Source: Anoplopoma fimbria (taxonomy: Eukaryota; Chordata; Actinopteri; Perciformes; Anoplopomatidae). Taken from it: a DNA stretch of 64,000 nt. Where the stretch lies: positions 5,824,814-5,888,813 of the forward strand of contig NC_072452.1 in NCBI RefSeq assembly GCF_027596085.1, written 5' to 3'. The notes below the pieces were generated by a model. That model saw only the letters and a list, made by a program, of their open reading frames with translations, was not told the DNA's origin and did not search any database. Every line of letters begins with the position of its first letter. Positions within the stretch are counted from its first letter, which is position 1. Both the position numbers and the translations under genes were made by a program. Shown here one piece after another: positions 34,045 through 45,985 of this stretch.

Positions 34045-37000
34045 TTACTCTAAGTCCTCAGAGGTGAAGAGGTAGGAATACATCTCATCTTCAGCGGGGC
34101 TGTTGTCCACTTTACTGACTCTTACTTTCTGGTTAACAGGCTTGCATCTGGACATGAGCTTTTTCCCACTCTGAAAAAGAAAATTGGCTAATGTCAAAGC
34201 ACTGCTCCCCTTTCATTTTTTGGTTTTAGCTTTTACTGTAAATTCAGTTTCCGACACGTTTTAAGACAGGTTCTCATTTCAAAGGATACACAGCCGGCTT
34301 CTGTTAAAGTTCTAATTTATTATAGACAAATTATTTTGTTTTTCTGTTACTATGAGCTGTACTGTATTCACATTATAAAGGACCTACTATTTTCTTGGAG
34401 TCAGCCAGAGATCTCTCCAAGTACCTCCTCATCCTTTCCTTCTGTTTCTCCTGCTGCTCTCTTAGCTTCTCCTCCCGCTGCCTGCGACATGATGATGTCA
34501 TCATTAGCAAAGTTTATTTTCATGTTTGGAAGCAATAAACAATTGGAAACAATTAATTAAAGGGAAGTTATTCTGTAATACTATTGCCATTTGGCATTAC
34601 CTTCAGCAAGTTTGTTCTTTTAACTGTTTCTTGCAGAAAAGCAAAAAAGAGCAACTTCTGCTCACTGAGACGTACCTGCTCCTCCTCTCACTGTCCTTGA
34701 TCTTCTTTATCATCTTCAAGCTCTCCTCTGGGAGGCTCTCGAGGCCCTGCAGCAGCAACGCCATGCGGTTCTCAATATTGGCCAGCTTCTCCAAGGTGCT
34801 CAGGTTGGTAATCCTGTCATCCACACAGCGCCGATGGACCTCCGCCACCTTCTCGCCCAGAGCGTCCAACATGACGTCCTTTGGAAGGAGAGGAGGGACA
34901 AATGAGGAAAATATCTGCAGCTCTAAATTGTTAATGCCACTGCACGCAATTGCTGGCTGCGGCTGCCAATCAGATCTTGGATTAAAATGTAGTCAAACAC
35001 ATTCTGCTCCCTGACCTGGTCTTCTGTGTTTAATGACACATGGAGCTCAACCATCTGTTTGAGCTTAGTGCCTCTGGCCTTCTCTGTGTCGATCCTCCGG
35101 ATCATGTCGTTTATCTGCAGTGTTAGCTGCTCCTCATCCTTTTCGCTTCACACAGGGGAGATTCAGCATTTGATAGATGTCGGTAAAGTGTAGGAGATAA
35201 GGGAGTAAATAAAATACGTCAGGTCTGAATCACCAAGGGAAAATTGAGACACCTCTTTAAGAAACACAACAGGAAAAATGCCAAAATCATTCATCCCCAG
35301 AGCCTTGACCCCTCGACCCCCGATGCTCACATCTTCTTCCTGGTTGTCTCCATGGACTGTCGAAGCCCTTCCACGGTCACTTCCACCCTTGTGGAGTTCT
35401 GAATCAGGGAGAGGTTCTGCTCCGTCAGGTCTGTTACCAGATCCAGTAGCTGCTGGGGATCGGTGAAGAACAGCTCCGGCTCATCCTTCAGAGACAACAA
35501 ACAATATGGACCAAAACAAACTAACGAAATACTCAAGATGGAAAGAGACGATAAGTCGGAGACGCAGAATTTCCGTTTTTTTTAGAAAACTTACCTCATA
35601 TTCTGAGTTGTCGCTATCGAGTTTAGTGGTTGTGCTCCTGAAAAGGAAAAATAAAAAGTTTCGTTTCGGGAGAAGCTTTTGCAGCTTTTAAAATGACGTG
35701 TTCAAAATGATACCAGCATGCTACAGTTTCCTACAACGGAAAGACATTTACTGTGAAAGGATGTTTTGACCACATGCAGACACTGTATAGCGATAAGAGG
35801 AAATATACTTTATGCAAAGACATAGGTCTTTATTATGTAAAAAAAGATTTCTAAAGCTATGTTTTTATGTATATAAGTGGTTCCTTCCCCTGAACACATT
35901 AAGGAAGTCATTGTCATGATTTAACCCCACATCAGTGTGTGTGAATGTAAAGGATAAATACTAGATGTGCAGCCATCAGTGTTGTGATGTTGGTGGGTGT
36001 CTTGGTGTCTCCTCACAGTGTGTTCCCACCGTCTGAGGACAACCTGGTCTCTCTGATGGAAGGCAGCTCTCCACCTGGATCGGAAACCTTGCTCTCCAAA
36101 CCTGTGGGCACGGTACATTCAAATCACTCTACTAGAACAACCCATATTTACTGTAACAATGCCCTCCTTGGAGTTAGAATAAAAAATAAACAATATCAGG
36201 TCATGGAACAGTATTGCTCTGGTCCTGTTTGTTTATTTTCCTGTTGATTCACATGGTTTTGCACTTGCCGTTCTTATTGGCTGACTCCTCAGGCTCCATG
36301 TTCTGCTTGTCCTTGGCGTCTCCATCAGACGGGACTTTCAAAGCCTTGTTTTTCTGGGCCTCCTGCCACTCTGGAGGAGACAATTCGAACAGCAGCTCCT
36401 TGTATCTCTTGTAGTCTATCAGGATTTCTCCAAACTTGGCGAGATCGCTATGAAAAAAGAGAGGTTAGATTTAAATCCACGACATAACACCGCCAGCCCG
36501 TTTTAAACACGGGTAAAGTGCACATTCATAGGTGTTATTCAACAGCATTATCAGAGTCAACCTCGTAACGGTCCCTATTTCAGAAGTCAGTTTCTTGATC
36601 TCAGCATTCTTCTCCTGTTTGGACTTGGCCTCGCATTCAAAACTGTCGGCAGAGAGAAGACAAGCGTTTGCAACGTGACTCCTTAAACGTCCAACGTGCA
36701 CCTGACGTGGTATACTTGATGCTTCTTCTTACAAGGTCCTCGCCTCCACGGACTTCTTCTCGTTCTCCCTGAGGAACTCCTCGAACTTGAGGTTGTCTTG
36801 CTCAATAAACTTTTCGAGCCGTCTAAGCTGTTCCTCCTCTTTCGCAATGGCCCCGTCCATCTTCAAAATCTCGGACCTCTTCGTCATCAGAGATAACTGC
36901 GGGAGGGAGGAATGGCATGAGAAGCAAGATCCTTTTTTTTTTTATTACATAGCTGAATTATTGATTTTGACCCAAAGAGCAAACACTCGAAAAACGTGAG

Positions 37001-37838
37001 TCAAGGCTCCACCTCTATTATGATCTTAGCAACCCTCGAAACCATTTACCTCCAACACTGCTTTCTGCCGTTCCATTGAGATTAAGTCATGTTTGCTGTC
37101 TTTGGTAACGTTTTCTGCAGACAGAGGACAGACAACAGTTAATATATACGCTAGCAAGTATGCCAATGGCGTGCACTCTACTCTCAAACTCTGCTCACCT
37201 CGCTTCATCATGGCCTTCTTCAGCTCCTGTCTGATGGGTGTCTGTTTAGGGAGAACTGTCTTACTCTTGATTTGTTTCAGATTCTTCATCTCCTTTATCT
37301 CCTCCTCCCCTTGTTCCCCCAGCTCCTTCCTCAGCCTGGTCATCATTCGAGCAGCGTGGGTCGTCTTCTCATTGATTGGCAAAGCCAGGAATTTACGCAT
37401 CTCCTGTTCATGGGGGAGAACGGCAGCAGGACTTTGAAATGTTGCTCGATTTTTCTCTTTGCACACACTGTGTCACAGGCGTCATCATGCAGTGTGTGTA
37501 AAATAACTTATTTGTATTTACACAGTTGTACTCGAAAAACACACACCAACCTCTTTTTGTTCTCCTCTTTCATTCACACTCAGCAGGAAAATGCTATTAC
37601 TGTCTGGCACTTTGAATGGGCTCTGTCGAGTCTCTCTTCTCCTCCTCGTGTCTAAACACAACGTAATGAAGACATTGTGTTTATAAGGGGGGGGGGAAAG
37701 CATTTTCATTGTTTCTGTTTTCTATTTTACAGATCTGTCATTGCCCACTGTACCTGGTTTAGGTGATTTGGCAGCACTATCAGTCTCTGAAACAACAATG
37801 CTGCCCGAAGAAATCGTTGGTCCTTCTGTTGGAAACAT
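34045..37838 (-). CDS. cfap100: Cilia- and flagella-associated protein 100 (CCDC37 family), 14 coding exons
   Basis: This is a coiled-coil axonemal protein, the MIA1-type component of the modifier of inner arms complex that regulates inner-arm dynein in motile cilia. Coding exons: 37838-37754, 37651-37551, 37403-37199, 37114-37050, 36896-36733, 36642-36562, 36447-36269, 36101-36017, 35637-35595, 35485-35331, 35145-34941, 34878-34676, 34481-34388, 34170-34045. They total 1791 nt, or 596 aa (human CFAP100 611). Family landmarks in order: SPFKVPDSNSIFLL near the N-terminus, a long coiled coil, YKRYKELLFELSPPEWQE, ELFFTDPQQLLDLV with TEQNLSLIQNS, and a basic C-terminal coiled coil. Two junctions are unusual: the donor at 36269 is GC (G then GCAAGT), and the donor at 34941 (GCA then GTGGCA) is weak. 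The paralogue CCDC38 is the main alternative name. A poly(A) signal lies at 33969-33974. Confidence 0.9.
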
Positions 37839-38185
37839 GATCAATCACTGACTGTATTCACAAAGTTTCTTATGTGTGACGCACGGCATTATGACAAATA
37901 TTTACTTGGATGTGGCGACAACATCTCGGAGGTTGAATCTGGCATCTGGCGCTGCGCTGGCTCAGAGTTTGTTTGTCTGCTGGTTACAAAAAAAAAGATT
38001 ATTTCAGCCTTCTTGTGGGTGACAAACAGTACGAGCCCTAATAGTCGATTTTCAAACTATATTACTAGCTTTGGAACTATTGTCTGCTTTTTTGCTAGAG
38101 TGTCAACTTCAAGACATAATTCTACAGAGAGCATTTCATAGTGTTTACAACTTCTTTATTTCAATGTATACTGTGCTCAAATGGT

Positions 38186-38828
38186 GCATATTCCCCCAAC
38201 CTTAATTATATGTATATACAGTACCAGTCAAAAGTTTGGACACACCTTCTCATTCAACTACTTTGAAGAATGTAAAATATAAAACATATTCTGGTTTGTT
38301 GAGCATTTGTTTGTTTACCACATAATTCCATATGTGTTCCTTCATAGTTTGGATGTCTTCAATATTAATCTACAATGTAGAAAAAAAAAAAAAAAAAAAA
38401 TAAAGAAAAAACAATTGAATGAGAAGGTGTGTCCAAACTTTTGACTGGTACCGTAATTAAGAATAATAAAGTTATCTGGTTGCGGTGATAATAAGTTTAA
38501 CTGTTGTTCATTAGCACTTTAAATATTTAGATTATCATGATCATGTGTACATTCATTTATCAAACATGTTTTCCTACTACAACACTGTTCCTGATTCTAT
38601 ATTCAGTACCAGTCAAAAGTTTGGACACACCATCTCATTCAACTACATTAAAATATAAAACATATTCTGGTTTATTGAGCATTTGTTTGTTTACCACATA
38701 ATTCCACATGTGTTCCTTCATAGTTTAGATGTCTTCAATATTAATCTACAATGTAGAAAAACAAATAAAAATAAATAAATAAAAACCATTGAATGAGAAG
38801 GTGTGTCCAAACTTTTGACTGGTACTGT
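38186..38828. mobile_element. Two Tc1-like MITEs joined by an inverted linker
   Basis: MITE copies lie at 38218-38455 and 38604-38828. They are separated by the same linker seen at 33.4 kb but in reverse orientation (38456-38603). The left flank GCATATTCCCCCAACCTTAA (from about 38187) recurs at about 40015 and, in part, at about 39812, so the block has been duplicated locally. Confidence 0.88.
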
Positions 38829-39338
38829 ACATAAATGTGCTGACATACTGGTTAAGTGTGTATGGTACTTGAAGGCATCATGGTATGAACAGAGAATAAA
38901 TGGTGCCAAGCAGCCCTGGTGAATTAATGTTATATACATACATGCATTTTAATCTATTTGATGAAGTAGGCTACACTGCAGGTTGTGTTTCTGTAAGCTA
39001 AACGATAGTTGCATTTATTCCTACTGACGTTAAACTAAATACAGCGGGTTTATGATGCAGCATTAGTTTAAAAAACAGAAACGCGCTGTGTATTTAACAA
39101 GCATATCACGGACGGACATTGCATCCTGCAAATAATCGGCTAACAATGAACTTTCTTTAATCTGATATTAATAACGCATTGAACCTACCGCCTGATCATG
39201 CTGTGCATAGATGTGACACGCGCAGAACCACACGGTCACACGGTCACAGGCTGCGCTGTTTCTATGTACTGTTGTCCTGGAGACTGCTGCCTTCACGGCC
39301 TCCTAGTAGTCCTCTCTACTAATCTGGAGTTCATACAG

Positions 39339-39405
39339 AACCAGTCAAAAGTTTGTTCACACCTTCTCAATCAACTATTTTGAAGAATATATATATATAC
39401 ATACA

Positions 39406-39457
<52 letters not shown>

Positions 39458-39565
39458 ATATATATACAGTACCAGTCAAAAGTTTGTTCACACCTTCTCA
39501 ATCAACTATTTTGAAGAATATATATATATATAGTATATATATATATATATATCAACTATTTTGAA

Positions 39566-39646
<81 letters not shown>

Positions 39647-39751
39647 CAGTATATATATATATATATAAATATATGTATATATGTACAGTACCAGTCAAAA
39701 GTTTGTTCACACCTTCTCATTCAACTACTTTGAAGAATATATATATATACA

Positions 39752-39790
<39 letters not shown>

Positions 39791-40010
39791 GGTATATATC
39801 AAAAGTTATATTCCCCCAACCTTAATTATATATATGTATAGTACCAGTCAAAAGTTTGTTCACACCTTCTCATATCAACTATATTTGAAGAATATAAGTA
39901 TATGTAAGTACCAGTCAAAAGTTTGTTCACACCTTCTCATTCAACTACTTTGAAGATATATATATATATACAGTATATATATATATATATATAAATGGTA
40001 TATATACAAA
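39339..40010. repeat. Array of truncated Tc1-like terminal repeats and (TA)n
   Basis: At least five copies of ACCAGTCAAAAGTTTGTTCA, each followed by CACCTTCTCA and ACTATTTTGAAGAATA or a close variant, start near 39342, 39470, 39690, 39843 and 39911. Each runs into a TA-repeat block. The array lies upstream of cfap100. Confidence 0.9.
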
Positions 40011-40453
40011 TGGTGCATATTCCCCCAACCTTAATTATATGTATGTACAGTACCAGTCAAAAGTTTGGACACACCTTCTCATTCAACTACTTTGAAGAAT
40101 GTAAAATATAAAACATATTCTGTTTTGTTGAGCATTTGTTTGTTTACCACATAATTCCATATGTGTTCCTTCATAGTTTGGATGTCTTCAATATTAATCT
40201 ACAATGTAGAAAAAAATAAAAATAAAGAAAAACCATTGAATGAGAAGTTGTGTCCAAACTTTTGACTGGTACTGTAATTAAAAATAATAAAGTTATCTGG
40301 TTGCGGTGATAATAAGTTTAACTGTTGTTCATTAGCACTTTAAATATTTAGATTATCATGATCACGTGTACATTCATTAGAAAAAATAAATAAATAAATA
40401 AATAAAAAAACATTGAATGAGAAGGTGTGTCCAAACTTTTGACTGGTACTGTA
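40011..40453. mobile_element. Tc1-like MITE, partial linker and truncated second copy
   Basis: A full MITE lies at 40047-40276, followed by about 100 bp of linker (inverse orientation) and a truncated MITE end at 40377-40453 that finishes with CTTTTGACTGGTACTGTA. The arrangement and left flank repeat the block at 38186-38828. Confidence 0.88.
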
Positions 40454-41397
40454 CCTTGAATGCATTTAAATATGTCTGTAGCTGCTATCATTCATATATT
40501 TTTATAAAATTGATTGAGTGTTAAAATTGATTCATTGATTACTTTTGGGACAAGAAAAAAATTTATATTAAAAAAAACATCAAATAAGATTAACAGAAAG
40601 CTTGTAAAATAACAATACTTTGCTATTTTACTGTGGTGTGATGATTGCCCTTCTAACATCAGGCAGAGTTACAGCAATTGATCTTCAATTCTGTGGGCCA
40701 GTCATATTAATTCTCCACTAGATGGCATAGACATATCATGCAATTTGTCCTTGGCAGAACTCTTTCCTGTGTCGGATTGCCTTCTTAGGTAGAGAAACCC
40801 AGATTTCAGGACTATAAGAGATGCTGTTTAAAAACATGTAGACATGTTTGTATTTGCAGGGAGAAGTGCGGTATCTGTGTGAATGATAATTTCTTCCTAA
40901 ATTAAGTTGACTTGTCTGCCAACATTTCTTTTAGTTCTCAGTGTGTACCAATGAATATACTTAGAACCTGATACTGTACATTTCCTCCCACGCATCCACA
41001 CATGACCCCGCACAGCTCTGCTCAACAAAGCAGCCCACACACTACTCTTGCTTGTAGGAAATCCCAGTGTCAGATCGTCAGGCCAAAGTAACGCAAACAC
41101 ATGGGGGAGTGTTGGCTCTAGCAACAGAAAAGGGCACGTTGTGTTAGGAAAGAGGAATGATGTTTTATTCAGATTTGAATGATCAGTTTTATACTTTTCA
41201 GGGATTGAAAGGACGCATAAAGCAACCAATTAAGGTGCTTTACATTTAAAACTTTCCGTACATTATTGTCACGTCACATGTTGTCACAACTGTTCTCAAG
41301 TTTATTAAACAACGTTTCTGAAGCCACTCCTTTCGTACAGTTTCCCAGAAAGTTGCTCTGCATACAGTATAACTGTCTTACAATGTAGATAAGCCTC

Positions 41398-42409
41398 TAA
41401 GCAGCTGGTTTCTTGCAGTGCTGCATGGGTTGCTTGAGCATTGCCTTCGCCTCCTCCGCTTTGTAGCCCAAAGACAGTAGATATTTGATATTATATAAGA
41501 GGTGAACATTCAGCCCTCTATGCATAATGACATAGACAGCTTTTCTTTACACATAATTAACACCACCACCTTCAATCAACACAAAAAGGGGAAAAAAGAT
41601 GCAAATCCATATATGCCCAGAATAATAAATACACACAGAAAAAGTCAGAAGATAAGACTTTAATATATACATTTTGAGTCTGCTCATAATAAATGTGAGA
41701 TTGACAGATTTTAAAAAGCTAATTCTCTCCCTCAAAATAAAAACATCTTTTTTGTAAATGCAAATATGTGAATTGTGTATATGTTGATAATTGACACTGT
41801 TAGTTTGTGATTTGAGTAATGAGACTCATTCTTGATCTTGAAGATTCAATTCAATTAAGTGAACAAAGTTGCATACTTAGGTTACATGATGACACCTGGG
41901 CAGGTTCCGCTTGCTGATGAAGGCCATGGGATAAGGTCGAAAGATTTTGGGGGAAAAAGCTAGTAAGGGGAATATGAGTTTAGGATAATTGACGAGACAG
42001 TAATTTTGACAAAGATAATCTTTCTGGACACAAAGGGCTGTGACATGTAATCAGCTAATGTCAAAAGAAACATATCCACATACATGAATCTTTATAAATG
42101 AACAGAAAGCTGTTCTATCTTTTTCATCGATGTAATGACATTTGATTTATAAAAAAATGTGGAAACTTATCCATTATTATATATATCCATTATTATCCAT
42201 GTGAAGTGAATTCTGACAACCATGCCTTTTCTTCACACAACCAGCAGAGGCACATCTGTTCCTGTGCTCTCATTTGATATTAAAAGCAATGCAACATCTC
42301 TTATAGAATGTAACATCCACTCACAGTACTGTGTGTCACTAACTTTGGCCTGGTACCGAAGAACTGCAGCACAAAGTTGAAGGCCTCTGCGTTTGATCCA
42401 TTGCTTTTC
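41398..42409 (-). CDS. Unrecognised gene, possible last two coding exons
   Basis: Two segments look like exons on the minus strand. The upstream one (42409-42325) follows a pyrimidine-rich AG acceptor and reads KSNGSNAEAFNFVLQFFGTR, then PKLVTHST, with GTGAGT next to its end. An alternative donor, AA then GTTAGT, lies about 20 nt earlier. The downstream one ends at a TAG stop at 41398-41400 and reads NVHLLYNIKYLLSLGYKAEE, then AKAMLKQP and a basic end. An AATAAA follows at 41301-41306. The earlier donor together with a TAG acceptor near 41521 keeps the frame open. LLSLGYKAEEAKAML looks like a UBA-type helix, but I do not recognise the protein, and no earlier exons were found. It could also be a decayed gene. 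Confidence 0.35.
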
Positions 42410-45400
42410 CTCAGATGGAAAAGTCTTTATTTTCAGACTCGTACATGTATTTTTGTCAAGTCTTTCAAATAATAATCATGCCATTGATAATTAAATTAAT
42501 ATTGGAGGGCCGTGATTGGCAAAGTCTCAAAATGTAATGAATATGCTTAATTAATTGTATTTGGTATTATGGTCTTCCTCTCCTGGAGTAAAAGACAATA
42601 TTTTTAATTGAATTAATTATTGCTCTGTGAATATGAAAGATATTTTCTAAATATAGGACACTTATAAGCATGTCTAATGCCAGTTTACACTGAATAATTA
42701 TTTACTGAGTGAATCTTCAGCTAGACATGAAGCGCAGAAATTGAGACATTATTCAAATCCTCCAAATGTCTTTCAGCAGAGCCAGCTCAGTTCCTACTTT
42801 CTTTCTATGGCAAGACGGTCCTGTGAAAGGTTCTACAGTATTGGCATTTTCATTTCCTTGTACTTAAGAAAAATATTTGATGAGGAGAAGAGGACATGGT
42901 CTAAATTTAAATCAATATGAACAACATTCATTTTTACACACACGCTCAATGCAGTAAAGCCGGCGGGGAAATTAAATTGAAATCTTGCCAAGACAGTTTC
43001 TCTAGAGTCAGGCCATTGTGCTTTTTTTTGTGCATTTCTAATCAAACCACCTTGTTGCTTTTAAAGGTGTAGTTTCTAGTTACCTTGCAAATGAATGGCT
43101 GTGCACAGCCACACAGGTGTTTCCAATTACCATGGCTGGTTTAAACTCTAATCAGGTGTAAGTTGGGTGGTTGTATGAGACCTCACCAATTTGCTAATAC
43201 GGATGATAACACATTGAGCTGCCCCTCCTGGCATGTACATCATGAGGGTGACGGAGATCTCAATCAAGGACGGCACTAATCAGGGAACTGACGTGAAAAC
43301 ACCTCTGTGGATGGACCATCTCCACCAGCTACAGCGTTAAAATTATGCTTATGCTTCAATGAATCAGAATTGATTATATATCACTGACAGACACAATTAG
43401 AGGCTAGCTGGTGAAGCAATGGAACATCTACTAAACAACAGAGCCAGATCATTTTTTTAGGGTTTGGTGAGGACAGAGCTAAGCGGAATGTGTGTTTTGG
43501 CCTCAAATGTGTCAGATGTTAAAACTCCAAATTGCTCTTTGACTACCTGCTGGTTATGCTAACACGTTAGCCTTTACCAGCGGGTTAACGCACTACTTCG
43601 TAAGATGTTACAGTACACCTTTTTCAGGAATGTTTAGTGTATGTCAGTTTTATCCCTGCGCCTTCAGTGGAAAGACTAGTCAAGGACGTGTTAGCCTGGT
43701 GCAGGGGCTGGAAGTGTGTGGAGGCAAAAGATAAATGCACAAAAAGTTGTGCTATTTGCATAATATATATTCTTAGCTGGCTTCCCAACGTTAGCCATTA
43801 CTTGCCCTTATCAGTTCCAGAATGGGTTTTGTTTAGAGATGGAGGGAGAGGAAACTAGTGGCTTCACAGTGCGGACAGGACTTCCGGCTAACGTTTAGCT
43901 AGCTATTGCTAGTCAGTAGGCTGCTTGTTAAAACACAGTGGTGTCTTGTTTTCTTTTTCTACATGTGTTAAATACAGAACGCATGACTTGTGGGTGTGGG
44001 GGCTATGGCGTTGTTAAAATGATTTTTTGACGGAGCTGGGTAACGAACGAAATGAAGTGTACATTTTCCAATGTTGAACAATTGATTCAATCTTTCAAGT
44101 GACTTGCCTAGCCCAACACAGGCTATAGCTGCTTTAAGAGGAAAATAATGCTGCTTTTCAATGGAGCAGTGTTTACCACGTTCATGAGAAGAATCCATAC
44201 GAACTCCCCTCTTTTGTGATATTCACAATGTCGTACTTGGACATTTTCTCAAAGCTCAGGGTTCACGAGTTGTGATGTTGTCAGCTTTGAGTTGTCATAA
44301 ATGGCAGAGGACATGCATGTTCATTTTGTGGTGGATGACATAATAATATATTGTAATTTTAGTCTAATAGAGTTTTTGTTCCTAATGTTATAATGTATGA
44401 GGAACATTTTTGATTTTCCCAAAGTCCTCATCTTTTTCCTCTGTCCTTTTGGCTTTGTATTTCCTGCATTACGTTACCCGCTTGAAGGTTGCTAAACTGT
44501 ATGCCTTGCTTCTAGACATCGACCCTAACGCTGATATTGCTGCCTAGAAGCGGTTCTCTCACAACTTAACCACTTGAACACCATGTATATTGAGCTGAAT
44601 CACTATTGAGTCATATAACTCAGAAAAAAAAGTCCCAAATCATGTCTTCAACATGCTGCTGAAGACATACAAACGGAACACCTTCGACTTATTTCTGGCT
44701 ATATATGAATACTGCATTTATTGCTAGTCCTCTAAGCCCTAATTAATTAATGCTTTCATGTTTACATTTCCATTTGCAAATTGAGGTACTTGTGAGTGAT
44801 GTGTTCATGTGGCTGTGGGAATATACAACTGCATATTTGGGGGATCCGTCCATGCCTGTCGGCTTTGATCCCAGCAGAATTAATCCTCATATAATTAAAA
44901 ACTTGTTAGCAGACAGACGCTTGGTCTTGTCTGGAGAAAATGCTGTCTGTATTTGGATACTCGGGTGACTGTTTGGCAGCAAAAGGACATTTTAAGGGGA
45001 AAATATTGAACTTTTGAAATTAAATAGAGTTTTGTATTCCATCTGTGGGGACTATTCGTGTTGAGGCACATGCAAAAGTATTTCCCTCTGACCTACAGTA
45101 TGCCCACAGTATATGTTGTTCAACAGTTCTTTCCTATTTGCATTTTAAATTTATCATAATAGGAAGTACTTCAACTACAAACCTAGAAATTGCCATACAG
45201 ACTGTTGAGAATAATGGGATCCACCTCCTACATACACCACTAATGACAAAGGATAATGAGTACTTTCACCTTGGCCCACAAATTTACTTTATTTAAACCC
45301 ATTAGTGTGGATAAATTGACTCTGGGAGGATAATAATAGTGTTAAATTATTTAACTTGGATATTTGTTTTCTTTCCAGTGGGATTTAAGAGATAATGTGT

Positions 45401-45799
45401 TTGACTTTGATAATCTGCGGTTCCCTGTACATTTAAATAAATGTACCAATCGGTATCTCCATTGCTCCACTGTGTCCAGAGGTAAGTTCTGTCACCACAG
45501 GACAGTCAAACTAACAGTCTGTCACTTACATTTGGGAGGTAATTTTGGGTTCAGTGTCTTGATCAAAGACACCTTGACATATAGAGCTGTGAATTAAAAC
45601 AACAACCCTACAATTAATAATTGACCAAATCTACCACCTGGACTAAACATTGAGCCGTATCCTCATACAACAGTTAGTATGAAATCTTACGGAAAAAAGT
45701 TACTCCTCATTTTTTGTGCATTTTTCTACCAAAGTCCAGCAACATCATTTCTGCTTCTTACATGCGTAAACTTCCATCTTCACAGGAAACAACTTGGTT

Positions 45800-45985
45800 A
45801 GGTTTTGAAAATAAAACTACTTAGTAAGGTTAAAAATAGGTCGTGAAATACAAATTTAGGTTTAGGAAAAGATCGTGTAATAGTTGGATTGGTTTGGGCA
45901 ATAACACTACTTAGGTTTGAGAAAAGTTAGGTTTAGGAAAAAAACCCAACTTGGTTAGTTTTAGGAAAAGGTCACAGTTTGAGTT
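45800..45985. repeat. Degenerate GGTTAGGTTTAGGAAA-type repeat block
   Basis: Several diverged copies of a motif like TTAGGTTTAGGAAAA occur, separated by CAACTTGG or GGCAATAACACTACTTAG. A related block is at 48620-48805. The family is dispersed and non-coding. Confidence 0.6.
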
